Shown piece by piece: positions 15,641 to 24,605 of a DNA stretch of 41,594 bases. The stretch spans positions 1-41,594 of the forward strand of contig JARIAN010000010.1 of NCBI GenBank assembly GCA_029257865.1, written 5' to 3'. Numbering within the stretch: position 1 is the stretch's first letter; each line of letters starts with the position of its first letter. Source of the DNA: Phocaeicola sp. (GTDB lineage Bacteria > Bacteroidota > Bacteroidia > Bacteroidales > Bacteroidaceae). Made by a program: the position numbers and the translations under genes. The notes beneath the pieces were generated by a model that saw nothing but the letters and a program-made list of their open reading frames with translations, searched no databases and was not told where the DNA came from.

Positions 15641-16840
15641 TTACTTGTTAGAAAGAATATCCATAGTATCTGTAGCAATCATCAATTCCTCATCAGTAGG
15701 AATAACCACTACTTTCACCTTAGAATCATCTGCAGAAATGATAGCTTCTTTACTACGAACCTTGTTCTTTTCATCGTCAATCTTCACGCCCAAGAAACCC
15801 AAAGTCTTGCAAACACCGGCACGTGCAGTAGCCTGGTTTTCACCAACGCCACCAGTAAAGAGGATTACATCGACCCCCCCCATTGCAGCAGCATAAGCAC
15901 CAATATACTTAGTGATGCGATAGAAGTACATGTTTTCTGTACGGATAGCGATATCTTCCTTATTGGCTACAGCATCTTCCAGCTCACGCATATCGCTAGA
16001 ACGCTTGAAGATACCCAGCACACCACTCTTCTTATTCAAGAGGTCAGACATCTGGTCAGGAGTCAATCCTTCTTTCTTCATCATATAAAGGATAGCACCT
16101 CCATCAATATCACCACAACGAGTACCCATCATCAAACCTTCCAATGGAGTAAGCCCCATAGTAGTATCAATACACTTACCATCTTTTACAGCAGCGATAG
16201 AACCACCGTTTCCAATGTGGCAAGTAATGATTTTAGAACCTTCGGCAGGAATGTTCAAATATTCGCATACACGCTTTGAAACATAACGGTGAGATGTTCC
16301 ATGGAAACCATAACGGCGGATACCGTACTTTTCGTAATATTCGTAAGGAATAGGATACAAGTAAGCATGTTCCGGCATAGTCTGGTGGAATGCAGTATCG
16401 AATACAGCAACCTGAGGAACTTTAGGAAGCAACTTCTGCACAGCATAAATACCCTTCAAGTTAGCAGGGTTATGAAGAGGACCTAAGTCGCAGCATTCTT
16501 CTACAGCAGCAATCACTGCATCGTCAATCAGTACAGAACCACTGAATTTTGTTCCGCCATGAAGAACACGATGACCTACCGCATTGATTTCATGCAAATC
16601 TTTTACTGCACCATATTCAGGATGAGTCAAAGTTTCAAAAATGAACTGTACACCTTCTGTATGTTCTTTAATGTCTCTTTCCAAAATTTTCTTTTCACCA
16701 TTAGGCAAAGTGATTTTCAAGAAAGAGCCCGGTAGGTTGATTTTTTCAAGTCCACCCTGTGCAAGCACTTCCTTTGTAGACATTTCAAACAATTTATACT
16801 TGATAGATGAACTTCCGCAGTTAAGTACTAATACTTTCAT
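15641..16840 (-). CDS. ackA: Acetate kinase
   Basis: Makes ATP and acetate from acetyl phosphate, the final step of acetate fermentation. The family landmarks are all present: LNCGSSSIKYKLF with N7, VGHRVLHGG, FHGTSHRYVSKR, CHIGNGGSIAAVKDG, TPLEGLMMGTRCGDIDGG, and FTGGVGENQATAR. Length 399 aa is standard. It follows pta after 42 bp, forming the usual pta-ackA operon, and ends before a strong terminator. One oddity: codons for the two glycines in AAMGGVDV are GGG GGG, creating a run of eight G residues on the coding strand (15874-15881), a potential slippage site that would truncate the enzyme about three-quarters along. Confidence 0.98.
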   Translation of the reverse strand: MKVLVLNCGSSSIKYKLFEMSTKEVLAQGGLEKINLPGSFLKITLPNGEKKILERDIKEHTEGVQFIFETLTHPEYGAVKDLHEINAVGHRVLHGGTKFSGSVLIDDAVIAAVEECCDLGPLHNPANLKGIYAVQKLLPKVPQVAVFDTAFHQTMPEHAYLYPIPYEYYEKYGIRRYGFHGTSHRYVSKRVCEYLNIPAEGSKIITCHIGNGGSIAAVKDGKCIDTTMGLTPLEGLMMGTRCGDIDGGAILYMMKKEGLTPDQMSDLLNKKSGVLGIFKRSSDMRELEDAVANKEDIAIRTENMYFYRITKYIGAYAAAMGGVDVILFTGGVGENQATARAGVCKTLGFLGVKIDDEKNKVRSKEAIISADDSKVKVVVIPTDEELMIATDTMDILSNK

Positions 16841-16882
16841 ATTGATAGGATATTATTTTAAAATTAGTAAAAAGTTATTGGT

Positions 16883-17893
16883 TTACTGAGCTTTCGCAGC
16901 AATAGCCTGATTAGCAGTAATAGCAACCATCTTATAGATGTCATCGATAGAACATCCACGAGACAAGTCGTTAACCGGACGAGCAATACCCTGCAAGATA
17001 GGACCAACAGCGGTAGCGTGACCCAAACGTTCTACCAGTTTATAAGAGATGTTACCAACTTCGAGTGAAGGAACAACCAATACATTAGCTTTACCGGCGA
17101 TTTCAGAACCCGGAGCTTTGCTCTGACCTATTTTTTCTACCAAAGCAGCGTCGGCCTGCAATTCACCATCAATCTTCAAGTCAGGAGCCAATTCCTTAGC
17201 AATCTTCAAAGCCTCAACCACTTTATCTACCACTTCATGCTTAGCAGAACCCTTAGAAGAGAAGCTCAACATAGCCACACGAGGGTCAAGTCCTGCTACA
17301 GCCTGTGCAGTCTGTGCAGTACATACAGCAATCTGAGCCAACTGACTAGCGTCTGGAACAGGAGTAACAGCAACGTCACCCATTACCAATACGCCGTTGC
17401 TTCCGCACTCAGGAGCATGAGTCAACAACAACATAGCGCCCGATACGCAAGTAATTCCAGGAGCAGTCTTGATAATCTGCAAAGCAGGGCGAAGCACGTC
17501 ACCTGTAGTATTCTGAGCACCAGCCAACTGTCCGTCAGCATCACCCGACTTGATAATCAAACAGCCCAAGAAAAGTGGATTAACCACCAATTTACGAGCT
17601 TCTTCTATGGTCATACCCTTTTTCTTGCGAAGTTCGCATAGCAACTGTGCATATTCTTCTTTCTTAGGGTGATTTTCCGGATCAATAATAGTAGCTTTGC
17701 CGATATTTCCAAGTCCCCATTCCTTTGCAAGTCCATTAATCTTGTCAGGGTTACCTAAAAGAATCAAGTCTGCCACACCATCTGTCAGAACCTGATTAGC
17801 TGCTTTCAAAGTACGTTCTTCTGTACCTTCTGGAAGTACGATGCGCTGCTTATTTGCTTTAGCGCGTTCAACGATTTGATTGATTAAATCCAT
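16883..17893 (-). CDS. pta: Phosphate acetyltransferase (short form)
   Basis: Converts acetyl-CoA and phosphate to acetyl phosphate plus CoA, feeding AckA. At 336 aa it is the short catalytic form, without the N-terminal regulatory domain of the long E. coli-type enzyme. Conserved segments include RIVLPEGTEERTLKAA, SGDADGQLAGAQNTTGDVLRPALQ, ALKIAKELAPDLKIDGELQADAALV, and VLVVPSLEVGNISYKLVERLG. Its promoter region contains an 18-bp palindrome, so acetate metabolism may be controlled by a dimeric regulator there, which is an inference. Confidence 0.97.
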   Translation of the reverse strand: MDLINQIVERAKANKQRIVLPEGTEERTLKAANQVLTDGVADLILLGNPDKINGLAKEWGLGNIGKATIIDPENHPKKEEYAQLLCELRKKKGMTIEEARKLVVNPLFLGCLIIKSGDADGQLAGAQNTTGDVLRPALQIIKTAPGITCVSGAMLLLTHAPECGSNGVLVMGDVAVTPVPDASQLAQIAVCTAQTAQAVAGLDPRVAMLSFSSKGSAKHEVVDKVVEALKIAKELAPDLKIDGELQADAALVEKIGQSKAPGSEIAGKANVLVVPSLEVGNISYKLVERLGHATAVGPILQGIARPVNDLSRGCSIDDIYKMVAITANQAIAAKAQ

Positions 17894-17966
17894 GATTGAT
17901 ATTGTATATTATAAAATATTGTTCCCGTCTACGTGTGTCCGTTAACTGAACTTTAAATTCACGATG

Positions 17967-17984
17967 CAAAAATACGTATTTTTG
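17967..17984. promoter_or_regulatory. 18-bp perfect palindrome with -7 boxes on both strands, pta/lrgA region
   Basis: CAAAAATACGTATTTTTG is its own reverse complement. Each strand therefore contains TATTTTTG, matching TAnnTTTG, in the direction of pta (minus) and lrgA (plus). For pta it is about 75 bp from the start codon. It could be a shared bidirectional promoter core, an operator, or both. Confidence 0.55.
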
Positions 17985-18008
17985 TAATATCTAGTTTGCA
18001 AAATCTTG

Positions 18009-18037
18009 TTTTTTTTAGTCTAAAGACTCTAAAAAAA
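18009..18037. repeat. Hairpin flanked by T-run and A-run
   Basis: AGTCT (18017-18021) and AGACT (18024-18028) are separated by AA and flanked by eight T residues on the left and seven A residues on the right. It resembles a small symmetrical terminator or an operator placed between the two divergent transcription units. Confidence 0.4.
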
Positions 18038-18100
18038 CACAATATCCAGTTCCAAACCATAAAATCAAATCATTTTCATTCTACATGCCAAGCTATTCTA

Positions 18101-18108
18101 TAATTTTG
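18101..18108 (+). promoter_or_regulatory. lrgA promoter -7 box
   Basis: TAATTTTG matches TAnnTTTG 31 bp before the lrgA ATG. The -33 region (about 18077) has no clear TTTG. Confidence 0.5.
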
Positions 18109-18139
18109 CAGCCGTTTTCAAGATAAATATTCAATAGAT

Positions 18140-18490
18140 ATGATACGTCAATGTACTATCCTGTTTGGATGTCTGGCCTTGGGGGAACTAGTGGTTTACC
18201 TCACCGGAATCCAACTTCCCTCAAGCATCATAGGAATGCTTTTGCTCACTTTTTTCCTTCATATGGGTTGGATTAAACTTTGCTGGGTGCAAGGGCTCAC
18301 CGATTTTCTGGTAGCCAACTTAGGATTCTTCTTCGTTCCCTCCGGAGTGGCACTCATGCTCTACTTCGACATTATCGCCGCTGAATTTTGGCCTATCGCC
18401 ATCGCTACATTCGTCAGCACTGTACTTGTATTGGTAGTTACAGGCTGGGTACATCAAATTGTTCGCAAATATGGATTTTTTAGAAAATGA
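18140..18490 (+). CDS. lrgA: CidA/LrgA family holin-like protein
   Basis: A 116-aa protein with four hydrophobic helices. The family features GIQLPSSIIGMLLLTFFLHMG, FLVANLGFFFVPSGVALMLYFD and a final helix leading to a basic C-terminus are present. In other bacteria LrgA/CidA proteins act in membrane permeability, murein hydrolase control, or transport of pyruvate and similar acids together with LrgB. It is followed by lrgB with a 20-32 bp overlap. Because it sits opposite pta-ackA, a link to overflow acid metabolism is attractive, but that is inference. Confidence 0.9.
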   Translation: MIRQCTILFGCLALGELVVYLTGIQLPSSIIGMLLLTFFLHMGWIKLCWVQGLTDFLVANLGFFFVPSGVALMLYFDIIAAEFWPIAIATFVSTVLVLVVTGWVHQIVRKYGFFRK

Positions 18491-19166
18491 CTTTTTCTTG
18501 CTAGCCGTTACTTTCGGCTTTTTCTTCCTGGCAAAGTTGCTGCAGAAGAAAACCGGATGGGTAATCCTCAATCCTATCCTCATCGCCATCGCCTTATTGA
18601 TTTGTTTCCTTAAAGCCTCTGGCATTTCCTACGAAAAATATCACGAATCAGGCAAACTCATAGAATTCTGGCTAAAACCTGCTGTCGTCGCACTAGGGGT
18701 ACCGTTATACTTGCAGCTAAAAATGATAAAAAAACAACTGATGCCCATTCTCGTTTCACAATTAAGCGGTTGCCTGGTCGGACTGGTATCTGTAGTGCTT
18801 ATCGCCAAATTGCTAGGTGCTCCGCCAGAAGTGATAATCTCACTGGCCCCCAAGTCAGTGACAACCCCTATCGCAATGGAAGTATCGAGTGCATCGGGAG
18901 GTATCCCTTCACTAACAGCAGCTGTAGTTATTGTAGTAGGACTCTTTGGAGCTATCTGCGGATTCAAGATTCTGCAAGTAGGTCGCGTGGGAAGTCCCAT
19001 TGCCCAAGGTCTTTCCATGGGTACAGCCACTCATGCCGTAGGAACATCCAGAGCAATGGAAGTGAGCGGTAAATATGGAGCATACGCCAGTTTGGGACTT
19101 ACCCTCAACGGCATCCTTACTGCCCTACTTACTCCCACCATACTACGTCTGCTGGGCTTATGCTGA
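18471..19166 (+). CDS. lrgB: LrgB family membrane protein
   Basis: An integral membrane protein with about six to eight helices. Strong family motifs are present: NPILIAIALLICFLKASGI, LAPKSVTTPIAMEVSSASGG, LTAAVVIVVGLFGAI, and GTATHAVGTSRAMEVS. It is the partner of LrgA in a putative export or import system. The frame is open from 18459 (MFANMDFLEND), but I prefer 18471 (MDFLENDFFLLAVTFGFFF), the more typical N-terminus; this leaves a 20-bp overlap with lrgA, indicating coupled translation. The preferred product is 231 aa. Confidence 0.92.
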   Translation: MDFLENDFFLLAVTFGFFFLAKLLQKKTGWVILNPILIAIALLICFLKASGISYEKYHESGKLIEFWLKPAVVALGVPLYLQLKMIKKQLMPILVSQLSGCLVGLVSVVLIAKLLGAPPEVIISLAPKSVTTPIAMEVSSASGGIPSLTAAVVIVVGLFGAICGFKILQVGRVGSPIAQGLSMGTATHAVGTSRAMEVSGKYGAYASLGLTLNGILTALLTPTILRLLGLC

Positions 19167-19177
19167 CTTTAAATAAG

Positions 19178-19226
19178 AATGGTGAGTTATTAACAAGTAA
19201 AACAGACTTGTTAATAACTCACCATT
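19178..19226. repeat. 21-bp perfect inverted repeat between lrgB and mutL
   Basis: Left arm 19178-19198 (AATGGTGAGTTATTAACAAGT with one base trimmed: AATGGTGAGTTATTAACAAG) and right arm 19206-19226 are exact complements with a 7-nt loop AAAACAG. There is no good T-run on either side. It probably serves as a hairpin barrier between convergent transcripts, but the length and perfection are unusual for a terminator here. Confidence 0.75.
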
Positions 19227-19289
19227 CAACAGAAGCACAATATATTACGTTTCAATAATCTGTAACATTCATAAAAAGAATAACACCTA

Positions 19290-21179
19290 CTATTTAAACA
19301 ATTTCTCCAAATCTTCTTCTTTCAACAAGGAAAGAACAGTCTTTCCATCAGGAGTATAATTAGGAGTAGCAACAGCAAAGAGCCCGTCTACCAAATTGTT
19401 CATCTCTTCATTACTCAACACTTGACCAGTTACTATGGCGGCTGCTTTTGCCAGCGACAAAGCCAACATGCTTTGTATTTCTTCTTTTACCTTACCCCCC
19501 TTTTCAATGGCGGTCTGCACCATGCCAGTCACTAATTTTTCCGGATTCAACCCATCAATGCCGGCAGGCACTCCATTAATAGAATAAGAACCACCACCCA
19601 AACTACTCAGGTCAAACCCTAAAGCCTGCAAGTCGTCCATAATACTTTCAAGGACAGGAATCTCTGCTGGAGAGAAATGAACCAAATCAGGGAACAGCAA
19701 GCGCTGAGACACATGCTTATGACTTGATATCTGCTCCATGTACTGATCATATAAAATACGTACATGAGCACGGTGTTGATTGATAATCATCAACCCCGAT
19801 TTCACAGATGTAAAAATATAGCTTCCCTTATACTGATAATGCTGAGTAGATTTCTCCACCACATCTTCTTCCCCTTCCCCGTACGGCAAGGAAGGTGCAA
19901 CCGGCTCTTCAGGAAGTTCCCATTCATCTTCTGTAAAAGTTTGCGGCTCATTCTCCCATGACATCTGTTCTTTCTTGTCAAGTCCCTGAAACAAAGGTTC
20001 CCATTCGGTAGTCTTTCTTCCAGAAGCAGACGAAGGAGAATAAGAAGCTGGAGGCGCCGACGATATGTTAAACGGGTTGTACGACGGATCAAAAGAAGTA
20101 GCAGGCGGCTGCACACCATCATAAGGCAAAGTGTCGAAAGCTGGAATATCCGGTTTTCCTTCTGTATCAAAATCGATAGAAGGCACTGCGTTAAAACGCC
20201 CCAGTGTTTCCTTTACCGAAGCAGAAAGTATCTGCCAGATAGCCTGTTCATTTTCAAACTTGATTTCTGTCTTCGTTGGATGGATGTTCACGTCAATATT
20301 GGCAGGATCAATTTCAAAATAGATAAAATAAGACACCTGCTCACCTACTGGCACCAATTTCTCATAAGCATCCATTACAGCCTTATGGAAATAAGGATGA
20401 CGCATATATCGCCCGTTGACAAAGAAAAACTGACGAGCCCCTTTCTTGCGAGCAGCCTCTGGTTTACCAATAAAGCCAGAAATCTTGACCATGGTAGTCT
20501 CAATATCCAGCGACAACAAATCTTGATTCAACTTCTTTCCAAACACCCCCATAATACGTTGCCTCAACTGTATTGCCGGAAGATTCAACATTTCCGATTC
20601 ATTATGATGCAAAGTAAACGATACATTAGGGTTGACCAAAGCAATGCGCTCAAACTCAGACAATATATTACTCAGTTCTGTTTGGTTAGACTTCAAAAAC
20701 TTTCTTCGGGCAGGAACATTGAAAAAGAGGTTCTTCACGCAGAAATTACTACCTTGAGCACAGGCAATAGCCTCTTGTCTTTCTACTTTAGATCCAGAAA
20801 TCGTCAGTTGAGTACCTATTTGAGCATCTTTCTGGCAAGTACGCAACTCAACCTGAGCAACTGCGGCAATAGATGCTAAAGCCTCTCCACGAAAGCCCAT
20901 TGTCTGCAGAGCAAACAAATCGGCAGCCTGGCGAATCTTTGAGGTCGCATGCCGCTCAAAAGCTAGGCGAGCGTCGGTTTCCGACATCCCCTTCCCATTA
21001 TCAATTACCTGTATACAGGTCTTTCCGGCATCAATCACCGAAACATCTACATGTGTAGCACCTGCATCAATCGCATTTTCAACCAGTTCCTTCACGACCG
21101 ATGCCGGACGCTGTATCACCTCGCCCGCCGCAATTTGATTGGCTACGGAATCGGGCAACAAACGGATTACATCGCTCAT
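19290..21179 (-). CDS. mutL: DNA mismatch repair protein MutL
   Basis: GHKL-family ATPase that couples mismatch recognition by MutS to downstream repair. The N-terminal ATPase motifs are complete: [11 protein letters not shown] (E34 base, N35), DNGKG (60-64), [13 protein letters not shown]. The transducer domain and a long low-complexity linker (about residues 340-435, rich in S, P, E) follow. In the C-terminal dimerisation domain the nuclease motif DQHA(X)2E(X)4E is degraded to [12 protein letters not shown] (from N467), and the usual CPHGRP zinc region reads TPDGKT. So the Mn-dependent endonuclease seen in many MutL proteins is probably inactive. Length 629 aa. It is the last gene of the guaB-to-mutL gene string, 24 bp after the small membrane protein gene. 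Confidence 0.97.
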   Translation of the reverse strand: MSDVIRLLPDSVANQIAAGEVIQRPASVVKELVENAIDAGATHVDVSVIDAGKTCIQVIDNGKGMSETDARLAFERHATSKIRQAADLFALQTMGFRGEALASIAAVAQVELRTCQKDAQIGTQLTISGSKVERQEAIACAQGSNFCVKNLFFNVPARRKFLKSNQTELSNILSEFERIALVNPNVSFTLHHNESEMLNLPAIQLRQRIMGVFGKKLNQDLLSLDIETTMVKISGFIGKPEAARKKGARQFFFVNGRYMRHPYFHKAVMDAYEKLVPVGEQVSYFIYFEIDPANIDVNIHPTKTEIKFENEQAIWQILSASVKETLGRFNAVPSIDFDTEGKPDIPAFDTLPYDGVQPPATSFDPSYNPFNISSAPPASYSPSSASGRKTTEWEPLFQGLDKKEQMSWENEPQTFTEDEWELPEEPVAPSLPYGEGEEDVVEKSTQHYQYKGSYIFTSVKSGLMIINQHRAHVRILYDQYMEQISSHKHVSQRLLFPDLVHFSPAEIPVLESIMDDLQALGFDLSSLGGGSYSINGVPAGIDGLNPEKLVTGMVQTAIEKGGKVKEEIQSMLALSLAKAAAIVTGQVLSNEEMNNLVDGLFAVATPNYTPDGKTVLSLLKEEDLEKLFK

Positions 21180-21203
21180 ACTTTATTTCTTAGAATAGGT
21201 TTA

Positions 21204-21500
21204 TTAAAGAGTAAACTCTCCAGTTATCAGATAATGGAGAATATAACACAAAATGGCTATTGCTATAAATATAGTAGCATAACTCAAAGGCTTACTTCCG
21301 CTTTCCTTTCGGCGCTTCAGATAAGTAGTCCCCTCTACGAATTTACCTCTGATGTCTTCAGATGAGAACTCTTTAGGAGGCAACATCCCTAAGTCACGTT
21401 TTGCCGATTCTTCCATTTTTTGAAGTTTCTCCTTACGCTCGTCCACATAAATATACTCGTGATGAAACGCACGCGGCTTTCTCATTGTAAACATTCCCAT
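21204..21500 (-). CDS. Small single-helix membrane protein, unknown function
   Basis: I do not recognise a family. The 98-aa protein is charged and helical over residues 1-70, with KPRAFHHEYIYVDERKEKL and many K/E/R residues. One hydrophobic helix follows (YATIFIAIAILCYILHYLI) and a short tail GEFTL. The predicted topology is N-in with a soluble cytoplasmic N-terminal part. The start could be either of the first two in-frame ATGs (21500 or 21494). It lies 3 bp after the OstA-like gene and 24 bp before mutL, so it is surely co-transcribed; the envelope-assembly neighbours make a membrane role plausible. Confidence 0.75.
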   Translation of the reverse strand: MGMFTMRKPRAFHHEYIYVDERKEKLQKMEESAKRDLGMLPPKEFSSEDIRGKFVEGTTYLKRRKESGSKPLSYATIFIAIAILCYILHYLITGEFTL

Positions 21501-21503
21501 ATA

Positions 21504-23213
21504 TTATTTCTCCTTTCCGCCAAACAAATGTTCATTTGGCAATTCTATTGTTCCTCTTACATTCTTTTTTAGCTGGTCTTCCATCTTCTTTCCTCTCCAA
21601 TGAAAAATATCTTCCTTATTTTTCGGACGGATATAGTCGAACCAAACAAAATTCTGCAAACGGTCTGCACCTGCCGGAATTTGATTCATCGGATATAATG
21701 TACCATTCGATTTCGGACTCATCACCATTTTATCCAACTTCTGATTTTCCAGATAAAGTTCCAATTTACTTGTTTCTGAAACATTCATACCAATCAAAGT
21801 ACTATCAGAATCCATCGGATAATAAACGACACGCACTGTACCTACTACTTCCGTTTTATGCATCTTACCGTTTCGGAAATAAGACATCATCTCTTTCCCA
21901 GCCACCTGATTGAACATAGTACTATCTACCTGTTCTACAGAAAGAGCTTGGTTGACAATATGCGCCCAGTCTATCGTACTATCATTCATATAGACATGCA
22001 CCCGTTCTCCCACCAACTGCTGATTGTTGTTCCACAGAATAGGGTCTTTATACAAAGTCAAGCAACTATCTTTTGAAGAAAAGACCAACGAATCTGCTAC
22101 TCCCTGCAAATCGGTACGATAGAAACGTACCTTATGATATGCACGAAGTTCTCTGTACATAGAATCTGTATTCAGATAAAGAGTCTTCATCATCAAAGTA
22201 TCAGCATGCAAAAACAAACTGTCTCCTTGTGAATAATCAACAGCTACTGCTTTGTCGGTAGCAAAAGCATATTTCTGTGTTTCATTATAATAACCGTATT
22301 CACCTGTCATCATATTACGATTTACGGTATCATTCATCACCATATTACAAAACACTTCACCGATACCGGCATTACGATCGTATATCAATGTATCCCCTGT
22401 CAATTTCTTGCCACCATTAGTCAATATTGAACGATTCAGCAAGTGTGCCTTTCCAGTCAAAGTGTTATAACTTCCCAACTCAGAATAGATATGGTTCTCG
22501 TCGCTCCATATATCTGAAGGACCTACAATATCTGCCACCTTGGTCAACGTGTTATACTGCAAAGTATCGGAAGTGAGTACAAACTGAGGATTCTCCAATT
22601 TTACATTATAATTGAAAACCGACTGTTTGGTAGCAGGGCTATACTGTCCCCATTCCGAAGTAAGCACGTTCTCATTGTCCATCAGTGTTCCTCCATCAAA
22701 GAAATAGCCCAAATTATATACGCGGTCATAGTTCAAGCTATCTGTCAGCAATGTAGTGTTCTGATTTTCCATACGCACATTCATACGAGCTTCTGCAATC
22801 TGTGAAATACCATCATAATACAAACGGTCACTATAAAGAAACAGAGTGTCCCCCTGGTTCATTTTCACATTGCTAAAAGCCTCAAACGAACTTTTCTTGT
22901 CATAATAAAAGGCACTGTCACAATACATATAGATACTGTCGTGACGAAAGATCACATTTCCGACTACCACCTGTGCATCAGGATGACGAGCATCCTTTCG
23001 TAACAAGTCGGAATGCAACAGATAGACCTTACTTTTAGGTTGCTGTCGCTTAGGAACTACACGAGTGTTCAATGTATCGGCCTTCATTGCAGGCTGCTGA
23101 GCCATCAATACTGTTTTTTGTAGCAACAGGCTAAAGACGAACAGGCATAAGACACTCATAAAGAGTATCCTATGCCCGTAGTGATGATTATTTCGAATAT
23201 TTTTTTCCTTCAT
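21504..23213 (-). CDS. OstA/LptA-like periplasmic protein
   Basis: A 569-aa exported protein built of repeated OstA/LptA beta-jellyroll segments. A hydrophobic N-terminus (about residues 15-38) is followed by DARHPDAQVVVGNVIFRHDS and then many repeats such as YMYCDSAFYYDKK, FLYSDRLYYDG, TLLTDSLNYDR, FVLTSDTLQYN, and KLTGDTLIYDRN. The repeat core (LxxDxLxYD) matches the domain that carries lipopolysaccharide across the periplasm in LptA and the LptD N-terminus. It is much longer than LptA (about 185 aa) and lacks the LptD barrel. It follows the parvulin gene after 15 bp. Exact role, LPS bridge or otherwise, is inferred from the family. Confidence 0.85.
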   Translation of the reverse strand: MKEKNIRNNHHYGHRILFMSVLCLFVFSLLLQKTVLMAQQPAMKADTLNTRVVPKRQQPKSKVYLLHSDLLRKDARHPDAQVVVGNVIFRHDSIYMYCDSAFYYDKKSSFEAFSNVKMNQGDTLFLYSDRLYYDGISQIAEARMNVRMENQNTTLLTDSLNYDRVYNLGYFFDGGTLMDNENVLTSEWGQYSPATKQSVFNYNVKLENPQFVLTSDTLQYNTLTKVADIVGPSDIWSDENHIYSELGSYNTLTGKAHLLNRSILTNGGKKLTGDTLIYDRNAGIGEVFCNMVMNDTVNRNMMTGEYGYYNETQKYAFATDKAVAVDYSQGDSLFLHADTLMMKTLYLNTDSMYRELRAYHKVRFYRTDLQGVADSLVFSSKDSCLTLYKDPILWNNNQQLVGERVHVYMNDSTIDWAHIVNQALSVEQVDSTMFNQVAGKEMMSYFRNGKMHKTEVVGTVRVVYYPMDSDSTLIGMNVSETSKLELYLENQKLDKMVMSPKSNGTLYPMNQIPAGADRLQNFVWFDYIRPKNKEDIFHWRGKKMEDQLKKNVRGTIELPNEHLFGGKEK

Positions 23214-23228
23214 ATATCTGTTTAGGGA

Positions 23229-24602
23229 TTATTCTTTAATCCATCCCGGATATTTAAAATCACATTTTCTCCAATTAGGATTGATACGTACATAAATGCT
23301 TTTCTGCTTCTCCAAAATCCATTTCTGAATTTTTTCCTCGCTACGTGTAGCAGTCACCATACTCTTCAGACGCTGATAGTCTTCTGTGATAGTAGCTTTA
23401 TGTCCTTCGATTCTGTTTTTCAGCTTAACGATAGCACATACTTCCTTGCCCTTGGAGTTAATCATAGTAAACGGCTTTGAGATTTCTCCAATCTGCAGGC
23501 CCTCCACCACTTTAGCAACCTCCTGAGATACCATTCCGGCCAACTGCTGCATTTCAAAACGAGACGTACTGCTCTGAGGGTTAGCCAACAACCCGTGATT
23601 ATTTTTGGTATCCTTATCATGCGAAATCCAAGTAGCAGCCTCATCAAAAGAGAATTTGTTCTTTCTGATATCATTGGCTATGGAATCCAAACGGCTCAAA
23701 GCTGCATTAATTTGCTTGTCATCTACCTTAGGACGCATCAAAATGTGACGGTAGTTTACACGGTCTCCACGTTTTTCAATCAACTGCGCAATATGGAAAC
23801 CAAATTCTGTCTCAAACACCTTTGAAACTTTCTTGGTATCTGTTAAGTTAAACACGACATTAGCAAATTCAGGTACTAGCTCGCCACGGCCAGTAAAACC
23901 GCCTTCACCCCCTCTACGCGCTGTTCCAGGGTCTTCCGAATAGAAACGCGCCAATACCGAAAATGAAGTTTCCCCTTTATTGATACGTTCTGTATAATCA
24001 CGAAGCTGAGCCTTTACACGCTCAATTTCAGCATCGTCAATTTTCGGCTGCTGAGTGATAATCTGTACCTCCACCTGAGTAGGGACAAATGGAATACTAT
24101 CGGCAGGAAGCTTATTGAAATAATTACGTACCTCGGCAGGAGTCAGTTTGATATCTCCTACAATCTTCTGCTGCATTTGCTGGACAGTAAGACCATCGCG
24201 TACATTCTCTCTCAACATTTCTCGAATCTGAGTAGAAGTTTTATGATAATATTCCTCCATCTTTTCTTTCGAACCAATCTGCTCCGTCAACCAAGCAATG
24301 CGCCGTTCTACTTCTTGAAGTACTTCTTGGTCAGAAACCACTACACTATCAATCTCTGCCTGATGAAGAAACAACTTCTGTACAGCCAATTCTTCCGGAA
24401 TAACACAATAAGGGTCTCCCGTAAAACGACGATTCTCATACTGTGCATTCAAGCGCTCATTCTCCACATCCGATTTTAAAATGGCTTCATCACCAACCAC
24501 CCATACAACTTCATCTATCACATTATTTTGTGCATATCCTGCAACAGCAACCACACAAAACAGCATACATAAATAGACTCTGACAAATTTAAACTTATCC
24601 AT
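23229..24602 (-). CDS. SurA-like periplasmic chaperone/peptidylprolyl isomerase (two parvulin domains)
   Basis: A 457-aa exported foldase for outer-membrane proteins. The signal peptide (residues 9-24, ending GYAQ) is followed by a SurA-type N-terminal chaperone region with VIDEVVWVVGDEAILKSDVE. Two parvulin domains follow. The first runs from about residue 170 (EVQIITQQ, FSVLARFYSEDPGTARRGGEGGF, FETEFGFHIAQL). The second runs from about residue 285 (VNYRHILMRPKVD onward). The first has the conserved GGxGGF loop and FGFHI; the second keeps the RHIL strand but its core is more divergent. It is the third and best conserved of three SurA-like genes in a row, 3 bp after the lipoprotein gene and 15 bp before the OstA-like gene. 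Confidence 0.9.
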   Translation of the reverse strand: MDKFKFVRVYLCMLFCVVAVAGYAQNNVIDEVVWVVGDEAILKSDVENERLNAQYENRRFTGDPYCVIPEELAVQKLFLHQAEIDSVVVSDQEVLQEVERRIAWLTEQIGSKEKMEEYYHKTSTQIREMLRENVRDGLTVQQMQQKIVGDIKLTPAEVRNYFNKLPADSIPFVPTQVEVQIITQQPKIDDAEIERVKAQLRDYTERINKGETSFSVLARFYSEDPGTARRGGEGGFTGRGELVPEFANVVFNLTDTKKVSKVFETEFGFHIAQLIEKRGDRVNYRHILMRPKVDDKQINAALSRLDSIANDIRKNKFSFDEAATWISHDKDTKNNHGLLANPQSSTSRFEMQQLAGMVSQEVAKVVEGLQIGEISKPFTMINSKGKEVCAIVKLKNRIEGHKATITEDYQRLKSMVTATRSEEKIQKWILEKQKSIYVRINPNWRKCDFKYPGWIKE

Positions 24603-24605
24603 CTT

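Noticed and set aside
15849-15900. ackA as a pseudogene because of the poly-G tract
   Set aside because: The frame is open through the tract and the conserved FTGGVGEN motif follows in frame.
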